Assembly: GCF_030690725.1 (NCBI RefSeq)
Contig: NZ_JAUYGD010000066.1
Coordinates: 1-64,000, forward strand
Length of the DNA: 64,000 nucleotides
Origin: Pseudomonas sp.
Lineage (GTDB): Bacteria; Pseudomonadota; Gammaproteobacteria; Pseudomonadales; Pseudomonadaceae
Direction of reading: 5' to 3'
The notes below the pieces were generated by a model, which was not told the origin of the DNA, did not search any database, and worked only from the letters and a program-made list of their open reading frames with translations. The translations under genes and the position numbers were made by a program. Of the stretch, positions 29,258 through 38,183 are shown one piece after another (position 1 is the stretch's first letter; each line of letters starts with the position of its first letter).

Positions 29258-30253
29258 ATGAGCGCACTCGCACAGAGCAAGTTTTCCACCCTCGATCTCG
29301 CCCCGGTGCGTGACGACGGCAACGCCGCCCAGGCGCTGCATAACTCCCTGGCTCTGGCGCAGCATGTCGAGCGCCTGGGCTTTGAGCGCTTCTGGGTGGC
29401 CGAACACCACAATATGGATGGCATCGCCAGCTCGGCCACCGCCGTGCTGCTGGGTTATCTGGCCGCCGGTACGTCGAAGATTCGCCTGGGCTCTGGCGGA
29501 GTGATGCTGCCTAACCATGCGCCGCTGGTGATTGCCGAGCAGTTCGGCACCCTGGCCACGCTCTATCCCGGCCGTATCGAACTGGGTCTGGGCCGCGCAC
29601 CGGGCGCCGATCACTTCACCGCCCAGGCGCTGCGCCGCGATCGGATTGGCAACGCCGATGACTTCCCCGCAGATGTCGAAGAACTGCAACGCTACCTCGG
29701 CCCGCGCACGCCGGATCAGCGGGTGATCGCCATGCCCGGCACTGACACCAATGTGCCGATCTGGCTGCTCGGCTCCAGTCTGTTCAGCGCCCAACTGGCA
29801 GGCGAAAAGGGCCTGCCCTACGCCTTCGCCTCACACTTCGCGCCGCGCTATATGCATGAAGCGATTCGCGTCTACCGCAATCACTTCAAGCCCTCGGCGG
29901 TGCTCGACAAACCCTATGTGATGCTCGGCGTACCGCTGATTGCCGCCGACACGGACGAGCAAGCCGACTACCTGGCCACCTCGGCCTACCAGCGCATTCT
30001 CGCGCTGATTCGCGGCCAGAGCCTGGTGCAGAAACCGCCCGTTACCAGCATGCAGGGCCTGTGGTTGCCGCATGAGAAAGAGGCGGTGAGCAGCTTCCTC
30101 GGCATGGCCATGATCGGCGGCCCGGAGAAAGTACGCGCGCGCCTGGAGGTGCTGCTGGAGCAGACCGGTGCCGATGAACTGATCTTCACCTGCGACCTGT
30201 ATGACTTTGCCGACCGTCTGCATGCATTCGAGCTGGTCGCACAAATGCGCTAG
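29258..30253 (+). CDS. LLM-class flavin-dependent oxidoreductase (luciferase-like)
   Basis: A 331-residue TIM-barrel protein of the bacterial-luciferase superfamily, in the single-subunit subgroup represented by E. coli YhbW. Landmarks: [82 protein letters not shown] and ELGLGRAPG. It would use reduced FMN to oxidise an unknown substrate. Stands alone between dodecin and the OsmC gene, with a good AGGTAGGC ribosome site. Confidence 0.88.
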   Translation: MSALAQSKFSTLDLAPVRDDGNAAQALHNSLALAQHVERLGFERFWVAEHHNMDGIASSATAVLLGYLAAGTSKIRLGSGGVMLPNHAPLVIAEQFGTLATLYPGRIELGLGRAPGADHFTAQALRRDRIGNADDFPADVEELQRYLGPRTPDQRVIAMPGTDTNVPIWLLGSSLFSAQLAGEKGLPYAFASHFAPRYMHEAIRVYRNHFKPSAVLDKPYVMLGVPLIAADTDEQADYLATSAYQRILALIRGQSLVQKPPVTSMQGLWLPHEKEAVSSFLGMAMIGGPEKVRARLEVLLEQTGADELIFTCDLYDFADRLHAFELVAQMR

Positions 30254-30320
30254 AAGTTTTTCGAACTTGTGCCGCCCGAGCCTGCTCTCAACCCTATAAC
30301 CCACGCACAGGAGTATTCGG

Positions 30321-30752
30321 ATGAAGAAGACAGCCTCAGCTCATTGGCAAGGTGGCATCAAGGACGGCAAAGGTACGATCTCGACCCAGAGCGGTGCCCT
30401 GAAAAATGCGCCATACGGCTTCAATACTCGCTTCGAAGGGCAACCCGGCACCAACCCGGAAGAGCTGATCGGCGCCGCCCATGCCGGCTGTTTCTCCATG
30501 GCCCTGTCCAAGGAACTTGGTGAAGCCGGGATGACCGCCGAAAGCATCGACACGCAAGCAGAGGTGACTCTCGATAAACAAGATGGCGGCTTTGCCATCA
30601 CCGCCGTGCACCTGACGCTCAAGGCACGCATCCCCGGCGCCGACCGTGCGGCCTTCGAGAAGGCCGTGGCAATTGCCAAGAACGGCTGCCCGGTGTCCAA
30701 GGTGCTGAACGCCGAGATCACCCTGGAAGCGGTGCTCGATAGCAGCCTCTAA
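30321..30752 (+). CDS. osmC: OsmC family peroxiredoxin-like protein
   Basis: A 143-residue protein of the OsmC/Ohr fold. The two redox cysteines lie in AAHAGCFSMALSKEL and AKNGCPVSKVLNAEI, the OsmC-type context. It reduces organic hydroperoxides. ATG at 30321 follows CAGGAG. Length matches E. coli OsmC. A dispersed palindromic repeat begins four bases after its stop. Confidence 0.92.
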   Translation: MKKTASAHWQGGIKDGKGTISTQSGALKNAPYGFNTRFEGQPGTNPEELIGAAHAGCFSMALSKELGEAGMTAESIDTQAEVTLDKQDGGFAITAVHLTLKARIPGADRAAFEKAVAIAKNGCPVSKVLNAEITLEAVLDSSL

Positions 30753-30755
30753 TTC

Positions 30756-30928
30756 AGAACCTGCTCACGATCTAGCGAGCTAGAGCACTGCAAGGCAAAA
30801 ACAGGCAAGGAAGCGGACTGGGCTCGCACACGAGTGTACTTTTGTACATGAGCATTCCGACTGGGCTCGCATCCGAGCCTGTTTTTAACGCAGCAGGGCC
30901 GACGCGCAGCAGATCGTGGGCAGGTTCT
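30756..30928 (-). repeat. Dispersed palindromic repeat, copy B (173 bp, inverted orientation)
   Basis: Both ends are related to AGAACCTG(C/T)nnACGATCT: the left begins AGAACCTGCTCACGATCT and the right ends AGATCGTGGGCAGGTTCT. Read on the minus strand it follows copy C (CTGCGCGTCGGCC, TTAAAAACAGGCTCGG, GGAATGCTCATGTACA, CCGCTTCCTTGCC, GCTCTAGCTCGCTAGATCG) with a central insertion of about 30 bases. It fills the spacer between two convergent genes and its last base is the first base of the minus-strand stop codon. Confidence 0.85.
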
Positions 30929-31347
30929 TAGAAGGTGCCGCAGCGCAGTACCTTACCCCGCGCCAGCACATTGCGCTGCTCATCGTAGAGCCAGGCCTGC
31001 GCCTTCATTAGCAAGGGCCTGGCTTCCAGCCGGTAGCGCTGGCCGGCGACAAAATTGTCATGCCGCACGCGAATCTCGCAGGTCACCTGGCGTGGCTCAT
31101 AGGCGCCATCCAGGCCACCGCCGCTGTTCACTTCAAACTGAAAGCGTGCCTGCAACTCATGGGCCCCGGCGGGCACCTGAAAGTAGCGGCCATCGCTCAA
31201 ACGCTGACCATCGAGCCGATCCGCCATCAGCAGCGTGCCGCCGCTACTGCGCAGCTCGACCCAGGCCTGATTCGGATCAGGCGCAGGCACCGGCGAGGCG
31301 CAGGCACTGAGTACCAACGCAGCACTAAGCACAGCCAGATAACGCAT
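30928..31347 (-). CDS. Putative lipoprotein, function unknown
   Basis: A 139-residue protein with a lipoprotein signal: MRYLAVLSAALVLSAC, where LSAC is the lipobox and Cys16 the acylated residue. The mature part is a beta-rich domain with VELRSSGGTLLMADRLDGQRLSDGRYFQVPAG resembling domains found in PEGA-like surface proteins. ATG at 31347 has GGAGGT in front. It is divergent from the neighbouring metallopeptidase lipoprotein. I do not recognise a characterised family. Confidence 0.75.
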   Translation of the reverse strand: MRYLAVLSAALVLSACASPVPAPDPNQAWVELRSSGGTLLMADRLDGQRLSDGRYFQVPAGAHELQARFQFEVNSGGGLDGAYEPRQVTCEIRVRHDNFVAGQRYRLEARPLLMKAQAWLYDEQRNVLARGKVLRCGTF

Positions 31348-31456
31348 GGGGCACCTCCACAAATCGCAACAACCGTTAGCCTACGCCGATCCCGCGCTGG
31401 AGGCAGCAGCGCCGATGCGCTAGCGTGGCAGCCTGATTCCTCACGGGTACTGATCA

Positions 31457-32509
31457 ATGTTCGACGCCCTGCTCTTACGCTGGGTTCCACTGGCCGCCGC
31501 GCTGCTGCTCAGCGGTTGCAGCACCCTGGATTACTACAGCCATCTGGCCGGCGGGCATCTGCAATTGCTGCAGGCGCGCGAGCCGATTGCCGAGCTGCTG
31601 GAGAACCCGACTGCCGACCCTGAGCTGAAGCAACGCCTAGCCCTGGCTCAGCAAGCACGGGATTTTGCCAGCGCTCAGTTGGCCCTGCCCGACAACGGCA
31701 GCTACCGCCTGTACGCCGATATCCAGCGACCCTTTGTGGTGTGGAATGTGTTTGCCACCCCGGAGTTTTCCCTGTCGCCTGAGCTGCACTGCTTCCCGAT
31801 TGCTGGCTGCGTGGCCTATCGCGGCTTCTACAGTCAGGGTCGGGCGCGCGGCTCGGCAGCGCTGCTCAAACAGCAGGGTCTGGATACCTACCTGGGCGGC
31901 GTCGAAGCTTACTCAACCCTGGGCTGGTTCGATGACCCGATTCTCAACACCATGCTGCGCTGGAGCGATGAACGCCTGGTAGCGGTGATCTTCCACGAAC
32001 TGGCGCATCAGCAGCTGTATGTGGCGGACGACACTGCGTTCAATGAATCCTTCGCCAGCTTTGTCGAGCGTGAAGGCCTGCGCCAATGGCGCGCCAAACA
32101 GGGCCTGCAGCCCAGCGACCCGCAGGGCGAACAGCAGCGCGAGCAATTTATCGCGCTGGTGCTGGCAAGCCGAACGCGGCTGCAACAGCTCTACGCCAGT
32201 GATCTGCCGCCCACGCAGATGCGCAGCGGCAAGCAGGCCGAGATCGCCCGCCTGCGCGCCGAATACCATGCACTCCGCAAACGCGAGTGGGGCGGCAGCG
32301 GGCGTTACGACGACTGGATCAACGCGCCGATCAACAACGCCAAGCTGTTGCCGTTTGGCCTCTATGATCAATGGGTGCCGGCCTTTGCCGCGCTGTTCGA
32401 GCAGGTTGAGCGTGACTGGTCGCGCTTCTATCAGCGTGTCGCCGCCCTGGGCAAACTGCCCGAGGTAGAACGGCATCAGGCACTGGCCGACTTATCTTCA
32501 GGCTCTTAG
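31457..32509 (+). CDS. Putative zinc aminopeptidase, membrane-anchored (DUF2265-type)
   Basis: A 350-residue protein. Residues 1-21 are a lipoprotein-type signal (LLLSGC). The zinc-protease motif HELAHQQLY (HExxH) lies near residue 183, with a downstream NESFASFVEREGL supplying the probable third ligand Glu. This matches the predicted aminopeptidase family of proteobacteria. Active in the periplasm or outer membrane if the signal is used. Substrate unknown. Confidence 0.82.
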   Translation: MFDALLLRWVPLAAALLLSGCSTLDYYSHLAGGHLQLLQAREPIAELLENPTADPELKQRLALAQQARDFASAQLALPDNGSYRLYADIQRPFVVWNVFATPEFSLSPELHCFPIAGCVAYRGFYSQGRARGSAALLKQQGLDTYLGGVEAYSTLGWFDDPILNTMLRWSDERLVAVIFHELAHQQLYVADDTAFNESFASFVEREGLRQWRAKQGLQPSDPQGEQQREQFIALVLASRTRLQQLYASDLPPTQMRSGKQAEIARLRAEYHALRKREWGGSGRYDDWINAPINNAKLLPFGLYDQWVPAFAALFEQVERDWSRFYQRVAALGKLPEVERHQALADLSSGS

Positions 32510-32573
32510 AACTTACGTACCTAAAAACCACTCCAACCCCTGTAGTTTCTGTTCACGCAAAAGGAGCGATGCA

Positions 32574-32804
32574 ATGAACAAATTCACCCTGGCCGTGCTG
32601 CTTGGTCTACTTAGCACCAGCGTATTGGCCGCACCCAAGCCCTGCGAAGAGCTGCGTGCGGAGATTGAAGTGAAAATCCAGGCTGCCGGCGTGGCCAGCT
32701 ACACCCTGGAAATTGTACCCAACGAAGAAGCCCAGGACCCCAATATGGTGGTCGGTAGCTGCGACGGCGGCACCAAGAAAATCATCTATCAGAGAAACGG
32801 CTAA
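32574..32804 (+). CDS. DUF1161 small periplasmic protein
   Basis: A 76-residue protein with a signal peptide (1-20, ends VLAAP) and two conserved cysteines (KPCEEL and GSCDGG), fitting the DUF1161 family. The strong AAGGAG ribosome site confirms the start. Function unknown; the cysteines probably form a disulfide in the periplasm. Confidence 0.85.
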   Translation: MNKFTLAVLLGLLSTSVLAAPKPCEELRAEIEVKIQAAGVASYTLEIVPNEEAQDPNMVVGSCDGGTKKIIYQRNG

Positions 32805-32810
32805 CCGTGC

Positions 32811-32838
32811 GATGGGTTACGCCTACGGCTAACCCATC
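32811..32838. terminator. Bidirectional hairpin between DUF1161 and HAD genes
   Basis: GATGGGTTA pairs with TAACCCATC around an inner GCC-TAC-GGC stem. It sits between two convergent stops six bases from one and five from the other, and probably ends both transcripts. Confidence 0.65.
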
Positions 32839-32842
32839 CGAT

Positions 32843-33505
32843 TTAGCCCACGAACGCCTGGTGCAACTCGGCCAGGCTGTGGAAGTGATAGGTAGGCGCC
32901 TCGGCCTGCAACTCGGCAAAACTGCCAAAGCCATACCCCACCGCTGCCGCATCCAGGCCATTGCGCCTGGCGCCGATCAGGTCGTGCTTGCGATCACCGA
33001 TCATCAGCGTCGCCTCTGGCGCAAGCTGTTCCTTTTCCAGCAGATGGGCGATCAGCTCGACCTTGTCGGTGCGCGTGCCGTCTAGCTCGCTGCCGTAGAT
33101 CACCTTGAAGTGCTGGGCAAAGCCAAAGTGCCGGGCAATCTGCTCGGCAAACACCGTTGGCTTGCTGGTGGCGATATACAGCGTGCGCTGCTGGTTCTGC
33201 AGTAGCTGCAACAGCTCGCCCACACCGTCGAACAGCTGGTTTTCATACAGGCCCACCTCGCGGAAACGCTCGCGGTAGTGGTTCACCGCCTGCCAGGCCG
33301 TGGCCTCGTCAAACTGGTATGTGTGCATAAAGCACTGCAGCAACGGCGGGCCGATAAAGTGCTCCAGCGCCTGCAGATCAGGCTCATCAATGCCCAACTT
33401 GGCCAAGGCATGCTGCACCGAACGGGTAATCCCCTCACGCGGGTCGGTCAGGGTGCCGTCGAGGTCAAACAGGATGGTCGAGTAATGCAAAGCCGCTTGA
33501 GTCAT
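32843..33505 (-). CDS. HAD-superfamily phosphatase (phosphoglycolate phosphatase-like)
   Basis: A 220-residue HAD hydrolase. Motif I ILFDLDGTLTD (nucleophile and acid Asp), motif II YIATSKP, motif III with K in RTDKVELI and motif IV MIGDRKHDLIGA are all present, with a C1-type helical cap. It resembles the Gph/YjjG-type small phosphatases; the substrate is not determined by sequence. Start overlaps the carbonic-anhydrase-like gene stop (TGATG), so the two are coupled. Confidence 0.87.
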   Translation of the reverse strand: MTQAALHYSTILFDLDGTLTDPREGITRSVQHALAKLGIDEPDLQALEHFIGPPLLQCFMHTYQFDEATAWQAVNHYRERFREVGLYENQLFDGVGELLQLLQNQQRTLYIATSKPTVFAEQIARHFGFAQHFKVIYGSELDGTRTDKVELIAHLLEKEQLAPEATLMIGDRKHDLIGARRNGLDAAAVGYGFGSFAELQAEAPTYHFHSLAELHQAFVG

Positions 33506-34047
33506 CAGCTGCCGTAACCTTCCATCAGGTGCTGATCCTTCAGCCGTACGTAGTTGTCAGCGCTGTAGCGGAAGTAGCTGCGCTCCTTCTCGCTCAGTTC
33601 GCGGGCTTGTTTGGCCGGGCTGCCGACGTACAGGTAGCCACTTTGCAGATGGCTGCCTGGCGGCACCAGGCTGCCGGCGCCGAGCATCACCTCGTCATCG
33701 ATAACCACGCCATCCATAATGATGCTGCCCATGCCGATCAGTACCCGGTTGCCGATGTTGCAGCCGTGCAGGGTGACGTTATGGCCGATGGTCACATCGT
33801 CGCCGATATTCAGCGGATAGCCGCGCGGGTTGAAGGGCCCGGCGTGGGTGATGTGCAGCACGCTGCCGTCCTGGATGCTGCTGCGCTCGCCAATGCGGAT
33901 GCTGTGCATGTCGCCACGGATCACCACCAGTGGCCAGACCGAGCTGTCCGCGCCGATTTCCACATCGCCGAGCACCACGGCTGAGGCATCGACAAAGGCC
34001 CGTGAACCGAGCAATGGGGTGAACTGTTGGTAAGTACGAATTGCCAC
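33505..34047 (-). CDS. Gamma-carbonic-anhydrase family protein (left-handed beta-helix)
   Basis: A 180-residue hexapeptide-repeat protein. Repeats such as IGADSSVWPLVVIRGD, IGERSSIQDGSVLHITH, IGDDVTIGHNVTLHG and IGMGSIIMDGVVI build the beta-helix. His residues in LHITH, GHNVTLHG match the inter-subunit metal site of gamma-CA-like trimers (YrdA/PaaY relatives). Enzyme activity is not assured. Start is GTG at 34047, supported by AGAGGT upstream. Confidence 0.87.
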   Translation of the reverse strand: MAIRTYQQFTPLLGSRAFVDASAVVLGDVEIGADSSVWPLVVIRGDMHSIRIGERSSIQDGSVLHITHAGPFNPRGYPLNIGDDVTIGHNVTLHGCNIGNRVLIGMGSIIMDGVVIDDEVMLGAGSLVPPGSHLQSGYLYVGSPAKQARELSEKERSYFRYSADNYVRLKDQHLMEGYGS

Positions 34048-34219
34048 GATAGAAACCTCTTAGGCTGCGTCTGGCCTTGATTGTAATTAAGATGGCACCC
34101 ATGTTCAGGATATGCGCGCTGTTTTGTCGATGGCGGTATCCACTCAAGCCTGCCCCTGGGAGCCTTTTGCGCCCGCCGGGGTCACAGCTGCAAACCCATT
34201 CCGTTACAGGTGACCTGTC

Positions 34220-36268
34220 GTGACTGCCAACAATCCACTGCTGCAAGCCTTCGATCTGCCGTCCTATGCCGCCATCCGCCCGGAGCATGTCGAGCCGGCG
34301 GTGGACAGCATTCTTGCCGACAACCGCGCGGCCATGAGCCGGCTGCTTGAACAACAGTCTGGCACACCGAGCTGGGATGGCTTGGTGCTCGCGCGGGATG
34401 AGTTGCGCGCACGCCTGAACCAGGCGTGGGGGCCGGCCGGCCACCTGAATGCCGTGTGCAATAGCCCCGAGCTGCGCGCCGCCTACGAGGCCTGCCTGCC
34501 GAAGCTGTCCGAGTACTGGACCGAAATCGGCCAGAACCAGCCGCTGTTCCAGGCCTATCAGAAGCTGGCTGAAAGCCCCGCAGCCGCCGGTTTCGACGTG
34601 GCGCAGAAGACCATCCTCGAACACGCCCTGCGTGATTTCCGCCTGTCCGGTATCGACCTGCCGGCCGAACAGCAGAAGCGCTACGGCGAGATCCAGATGC
34701 GGATATCCGAGCTCGAAAGCCGCTTCTCCAATCAGTTGCTTGATGCTACCCAGGCCTGGACCAAGCACATCACCGACGAAGCCGCTCTGGATGGCCTGAC
34801 CGACTCCGCCAAAGCGCAGATGAAGCAGGCCGCCGAGGCCAAGAGCCTGGACGGCTGGCTGATCAGCCTGGAGTTTCCCAGCTACTTCGCGGTGATGACC
34901 TACGCCAATGACCGCGCCCTGCGCGAAGAGGTGTATGCCGCCTACTGCACCCGCGCCTCCGATCAGGGACCGAATGCCGGACAGAACAACAATGGCCCGG
35001 TGATGCTGGAAATCCTCGCCCTGCGTCAGGAGCTGGCCAAGCTGCTGGGCTTCGACAATTACGCCGAGCTGAGCCTGGCCAGCAAGATGGCCGAGACCAC
35101 CGATCAGGTGCTGCACTTCCTGCGTGACCTCGGCGTGCGCGGCAAGCCGTTTGCCGAGCAGGACCTGCGCGAGCTGCAAGCCTTTGCTGCCGAACAGGGC
35201 TGCAACGATTTGCAAAGCTGGGATGTGGGCTACTACAGCGAGAAACTGCGCGAGCAGCGCTACAGCATTTCCCAGGAAATCCTCCGCGCCTACTTCCCCA
35301 TCGACAAGGTGCTCAGCGGCCTGTTCGCCATCGTCGAGAAGCTCTACGGCATCCAGATTGAGGAGCTATCCGGCTTCGACAGCTGGCACCCGGATGTGCG
35401 CCTGTTTGAAATCAAGGAGAACGGCGCCCACGTCGGCCGATTCTTCTTCGACCTTTACGCCCGCGCCAACAAGCGCAGTGGCGCCTGGATGGACGGCGCG
35501 CGTGACAAACGCCGAGACGCTGCTGGCAAGCTGATCAGCCCGGTGGCCAACCTGGTGTGCAACTTCACCCCGGCAGTCGGCGGCAAGCCGGCGCTGCTGA
35601 CCCACGATGAAGTCACCACCCTGTTCCACGAATTTGGCCACGGCCTGCATCACCTGCTGACCCGCGTCGAACATGCCGGCGCGTCAGGCATCAACGGCGT
35701 GGCCTGGGATGCCGTGGAGCTGCCGAGCCAGTTTATGGAGAACTGGTGCTGGGAGCCCGAGGGCCTGGCGCTGATTTCCGGCCATTTTGAGACCGGCGAG
35801 CCGCTGCCACAGGACCTGCTGGACAAGATGCTGGCGGCGAAGAACTTCCAGTCCGGCTTGATGATGGTGCGGCAGATCGAATTCAGCCTGTTCGACTTCG
35901 AACTGCACGCCACCCACGGCGACGGCCGCAGCGTGCTTGACGTACTCGAAGGCATCCGCCAGGAAGTCTCGGTGCTGCGTCCGCCAGCCTACAACCGCTT
36001 CCCCAATAGCTTTGCGCACATCTTCGCCGGCGGTTATGCGGCCGGTTACTACAGCTACAAGTGGGCCGAAGTGCTGAGCGCCGACGCCTTCTCCAAATTC
36101 GAGGAAGAAGGCGTATTCAACAGTTCCACCGGTCGCGCCTTCCGTGAGGCGATTCTGGCCCGCGGCGGTTCGCAGGAACCGATGGTGCTGTTTGTCGACT
36201 TCCGTGGCCGCCCACCCTCCATCGACGCCCTGCTGCGCCACCTAGGCCTGAGCCAGGAGGCCGCATGA
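34220..36268 (+). CDS. prlC: Oligopeptidase A (PrlC), M3 metallopeptidase
   Basis: A 682-residue cytosolic zinc peptidase. The HExxH motif is HEFGH (470-474), followed by the distal Glu in the WDAVELPSQFMENWCWE segment typical of M3A enzymes. It degrades signal peptides and other short peptides. GTG at 34220 is the start, with AGGTGA seven bases upstream. The stop overlaps the yheV start as ATGA. Length matches E. coli PrlC. Confidence 0.95.
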   Translation: MTANNPLLQAFDLPSYAAIRPEHVEPAVDSILADNRAAMSRLLEQQSGTPSWDGLVLARDELRARLNQAWGPAGHLNAVCNSPELRAAYEACLPKLSEYWTEIGQNQPLFQAYQKLAESPAAAGFDVAQKTILEHALRDFRLSGIDLPAEQQKRYGEIQMRISELESRFSNQLLDATQAWTKHITDEAALDGLTDSAKAQMKQAAEAKSLDGWLISLEFPSYFAVMTYANDRALREEVYAAYCTRASDQGPNAGQNNNGPVMLEILALRQELAKLLGFDNYAELSLASKMAETTDQVLHFLRDLGVRGKPFAEQDLRELQAFAAEQGCNDLQSWDVGYYSEKLREQRYSISQEILRAYFPIDKVLSGLFAIVEKLYGIQIEELSGFDSWHPDVRLFEIKENGAHVGRFFFDLYARANKRSGAWMDGARDKRRDAAGKLISPVANLVCNFTPAVGGKPALLTHDEVTTLFHEFGHGLHHLLTRVEHAGASGINGVAWDAVELPSQFMENWCWEPEGLALISGHFETGEPLPQDLLDKMLAAKNFQSGLMMVRQIEFSLFDFELHATHGDGRSVLDVLEGIRQEVSVLRPPAYNRFPNSFAHIFAGGYAAGYYSYKWAEVLSADAFSKFEEEGVFNSSTGRAFREAILARGGSQEPMVLFVDFRGRPPSIDALLRHLGLSQEAA

Positions 36269-36552
36269 CAGATGCACCTGTAAATGTCAGCGCAAAACGC
36301 TTTATCGCCGGGGCGGTCTGCCCGGCGTGCAGCGAAATGGACAAGATCCAGATGTGGAATGTGGATAACGTGCCGCACCGCGAATGCGTGGCCTGCGGCT
36401 ACGCCGACACCCTGGACGAACGCGGCAACTCGGTGCCGCGCGAGCTGCCGACGCGGGTCAATATCAGCGCACTAAAACCCAAGGTCGCCGACCCCAAAGT
36501 GCAAGTTGTGCAGTTCTTCCCTAATCCGAAGTTAAAAAAACCAACCGAATAA
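36265..36552 (+). CDS. yheV: YheV-family putative zinc-ribbon protein
   Basis: A 95-residue protein with two CxxC knuckles, VCPACSEMD and CVACGYADTL, and the family opening AKRFIAGAVCP. A zinc ribbon is inferred. It overlaps prlC by four bases, an arrangement conserved across gammaproteobacteria. Function unknown. Confidence 0.88.
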   Translation: MTDAPVNVSAKRFIAGAVCPACSEMDKIQMWNVDNVPHRECVACGYADTLDERGNSVPRELPTRVNISALKPKVADPKVQVVQFFPNPKLKKPTE

Positions 36553-36573
36553 ACAAACCGCCAAGGAGGGCAT

Positions 36574-37350
36574 ATGTGGCATCTGGTCTGTGGCGATGCA
36601 GCAGCCGAGGGGGTGGGCTTCGCCCTCGGTGAAAGCGTGGCGCGCACAGCTTTGCGGGTGATGCGTGATGATCTGGCAGTCGGGCCGCTGCAGGATATCG
36701 ACAGCCCGCCGTGCAGTACACGCAGCGCCTACTGGCAAAGCGTCTGGCCGCACGCGGTGCAACCGGCGCCGGATTTCACTGCCGAACTGTCGGCCGATGC
36801 GCGGTGGCTGGCCGAACTGGCAACTGGCGAGCGCGCGGTTACCGTCTGGCATGGCGACAGTTGCTCCGAGCAATTGCTGCTGGCTCGCGTAGCCCATGCG
36901 TTGGCCGGCTCTGCTATCGAGTTATGGGAAGTCGCCTGCGGCAATCCACAGCTACCACCGCGCCGGGCGGTGTCCCTGCGGCGCCCTGAGGAACTGCCGG
37001 CGCTGTATCAGCAGCGCCAGCAACTGGATGCCGCCAGGCGCAGCTTGCTGGTCGAGCAGTGGCAGCAAGCGAAGCAGCACAACACGGCTATCCGTATCTG
37101 GCATGCCGGGCGCTTCAAGTATCACGAGCACGACTTGGTCGATAACCCCTTGCTGCAGCATTGCACCGAGGATTGGCGGCCATTGGCTCGAGTGATGGCC
37201 GAGGTGATGGCGCAGTGCAAAGGCTTCTTCCCGACAGATTCCTTTCTGCATTGGCGCGCCTGTGAGCTGGCTCGCGCTAAGCAGTTGCAGCTGTCCCAAC
37301 CGTTAACGGCAGCCTACGCCGATCAGCAGGTACGCCAGCTCAAGGCGTAG
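36574..37350 (+). CDS. DUF1835-domain protein
   Basis: A 258-residue soluble protein. The opening MWHLVCGDAAAEGVGFAL and RVMRDDLAVGPL, then VTVWHGDSCSEQLLLARV, fit DUF1835 (residues 1-120), with a C-terminal part resembling the DUF3658 domain commonly attached. No catalytic motif is recognised. It starts 22 bases after yheV, preceded by AAGGAGG. Its last 11 bases overlap the convergent gene on the other strand. Confidence 0.8.
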   Translation: MWHLVCGDAAAEGVGFALGESVARTALRVMRDDLAVGPLQDIDSPPCSTRSAYWQSVWPHAVQPAPDFTAELSADARWLAELATGERAVTVWHGDSCSEQLLLARVAHALAGSAIELWEVACGNPQLPPRRAVSLRRPEELPALYQQRQQLDAARRSLLVEQWQQAKQHNTAIRIWHAGRFKYHEHDLVDNPLLQHCTEDWRPLARVMAEVMAQCKGFFPTDSFLHWRACELARAKQLQLSQPLTAAYADQQVRQLKA

Positions 37351-38104
37351 CGCTTTCGCCCTGCTGCTGATGGCGATCAAGCATGCGCTGGTAATCGCCA
37401 TTGGCGCGCAATTGCGCCAAGCCCTGGTTGAACTGCGCGATGATCACCGCCGCTTGCGGGTGACTGCGCGGCACGATCAGGTGCAAGGTACTGCTGCTGA
37501 TCGCACTGTTGGAGCGGCGAAAGCGTTCGCTAGGCACTCCGGTCAATTGCAGCGCGGTTTCACCCAGGCGCCGATCGGAGATAAAGAAATCATCGCGATC
37601 CATCAATAGCAGGCGTGCGCACTCATTCAGCCCGGCCGGGGAGTGCCGGTTTAACTGCCCATCATCAAGCAACTGCTGAATGATCGGCGGTGGCTGCCAA
37701 CCGAGTGGATAACACAGGCGGCGGCCCTGCATGCTGGACACATCGTCGACCTCGATCACCTCACCAGCACGGCTGAAAATATGCTGTTCGGCGATAAACA
37801 GCGGCTCCGAGTAGAGAAATACCTCTTCGCGCTGTGGGGTGCGTACGTAAGGGAAAGTCGCGTCATACTGCCCGCGCAGGGTTTTCAGGTATCCGCGGTT
37901 CCATGGCTGCCAATCCAGGCTGCTGTCGATACTGCTGCGCTGCAATGCCGCGCGCACCACCTGCGTCAGCATGCCACCTGCAGGCAGCGCCTTACCGGTA
38001 AAGGGCGCGTAGTCATCGCCAGTAACCAGACGCAACGGCGCCGCCAGGGCGCTGGTGCAGAGCGCTAGGCTTAAGAACAGACAGATAAGTGTTCGTGCAG
38101 GCAT
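37340..38104 (-). CDS. Periplasmic amino-acid-type solute-binding protein (SBP_bac_3)
   Basis: A 254-residue secreted protein: signal peptide 1-21 (ends TSALAAP), then LRLVTGDDYAPFTGKALPAGGMLTQVV, the family start, and WQPWNRGYLKTLRGQYDATFPYVRT. ATG at 38104 fits the signal peptide, whereas upstream in-frame codons do not. No transporter genes adjoin, so it may be an orphan sensor or receptor-type binding protein. Convergent with, and overlapping, the DUF1835 gene by 11 bases. Confidence 0.82.
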   Translation of the reverse strand: MPARTLICLFLSLALCTSALAAPLRLVTGDDYAPFTGKALPAGGMLTQVVRAALQRSSIDSSLDWQPWNRGYLKTLRGQYDATFPYVRTPQREEVFLYSEPLFIAEQHIFSRAGEVIEVDDVSSMQGRRLCYPLGWQPPPIIQQLLDDGQLNRHSPAGLNECARLLLMDRDDFFISDRRLGETALQLTGVPSERFRRSNSAISSSTLHLIVPRSHPQAAVIIAQFNQGLAQLRANGDYQRMLDRHQQQGESATP

Positions 38105-38183
38105 CAACCTGACCTTAGCGCGGGACGCGCAACGCAGAGCAGCAGTGATCCTGACTCCAGTGTAGGCGGCACTATGCGCATAA

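Noticed and set aside
31060..31623. 187-codon plus-strand frame opposite the lipoprotein gene
   Set aside because: The minus-strand gene has a lipobox and ribosome site; the plus frame has neither and runs into the metallopeptidase gene out of frame.
32504..32520. Fifth copy of the dispersed palindromic repeat (TCTTAGAACTTACGTAC)
   Set aside because: Only about 12 end bases resemble the terminal repeat, with no internal blocks; listed as a possible decayed end only.
33779..35215. 478-codon minus-strand frame across the prlC start and carbonic-anhydrase-like gene
   Set aside because: It overlaps two well-supported genes in other frames and its translation has no recognisable domain.
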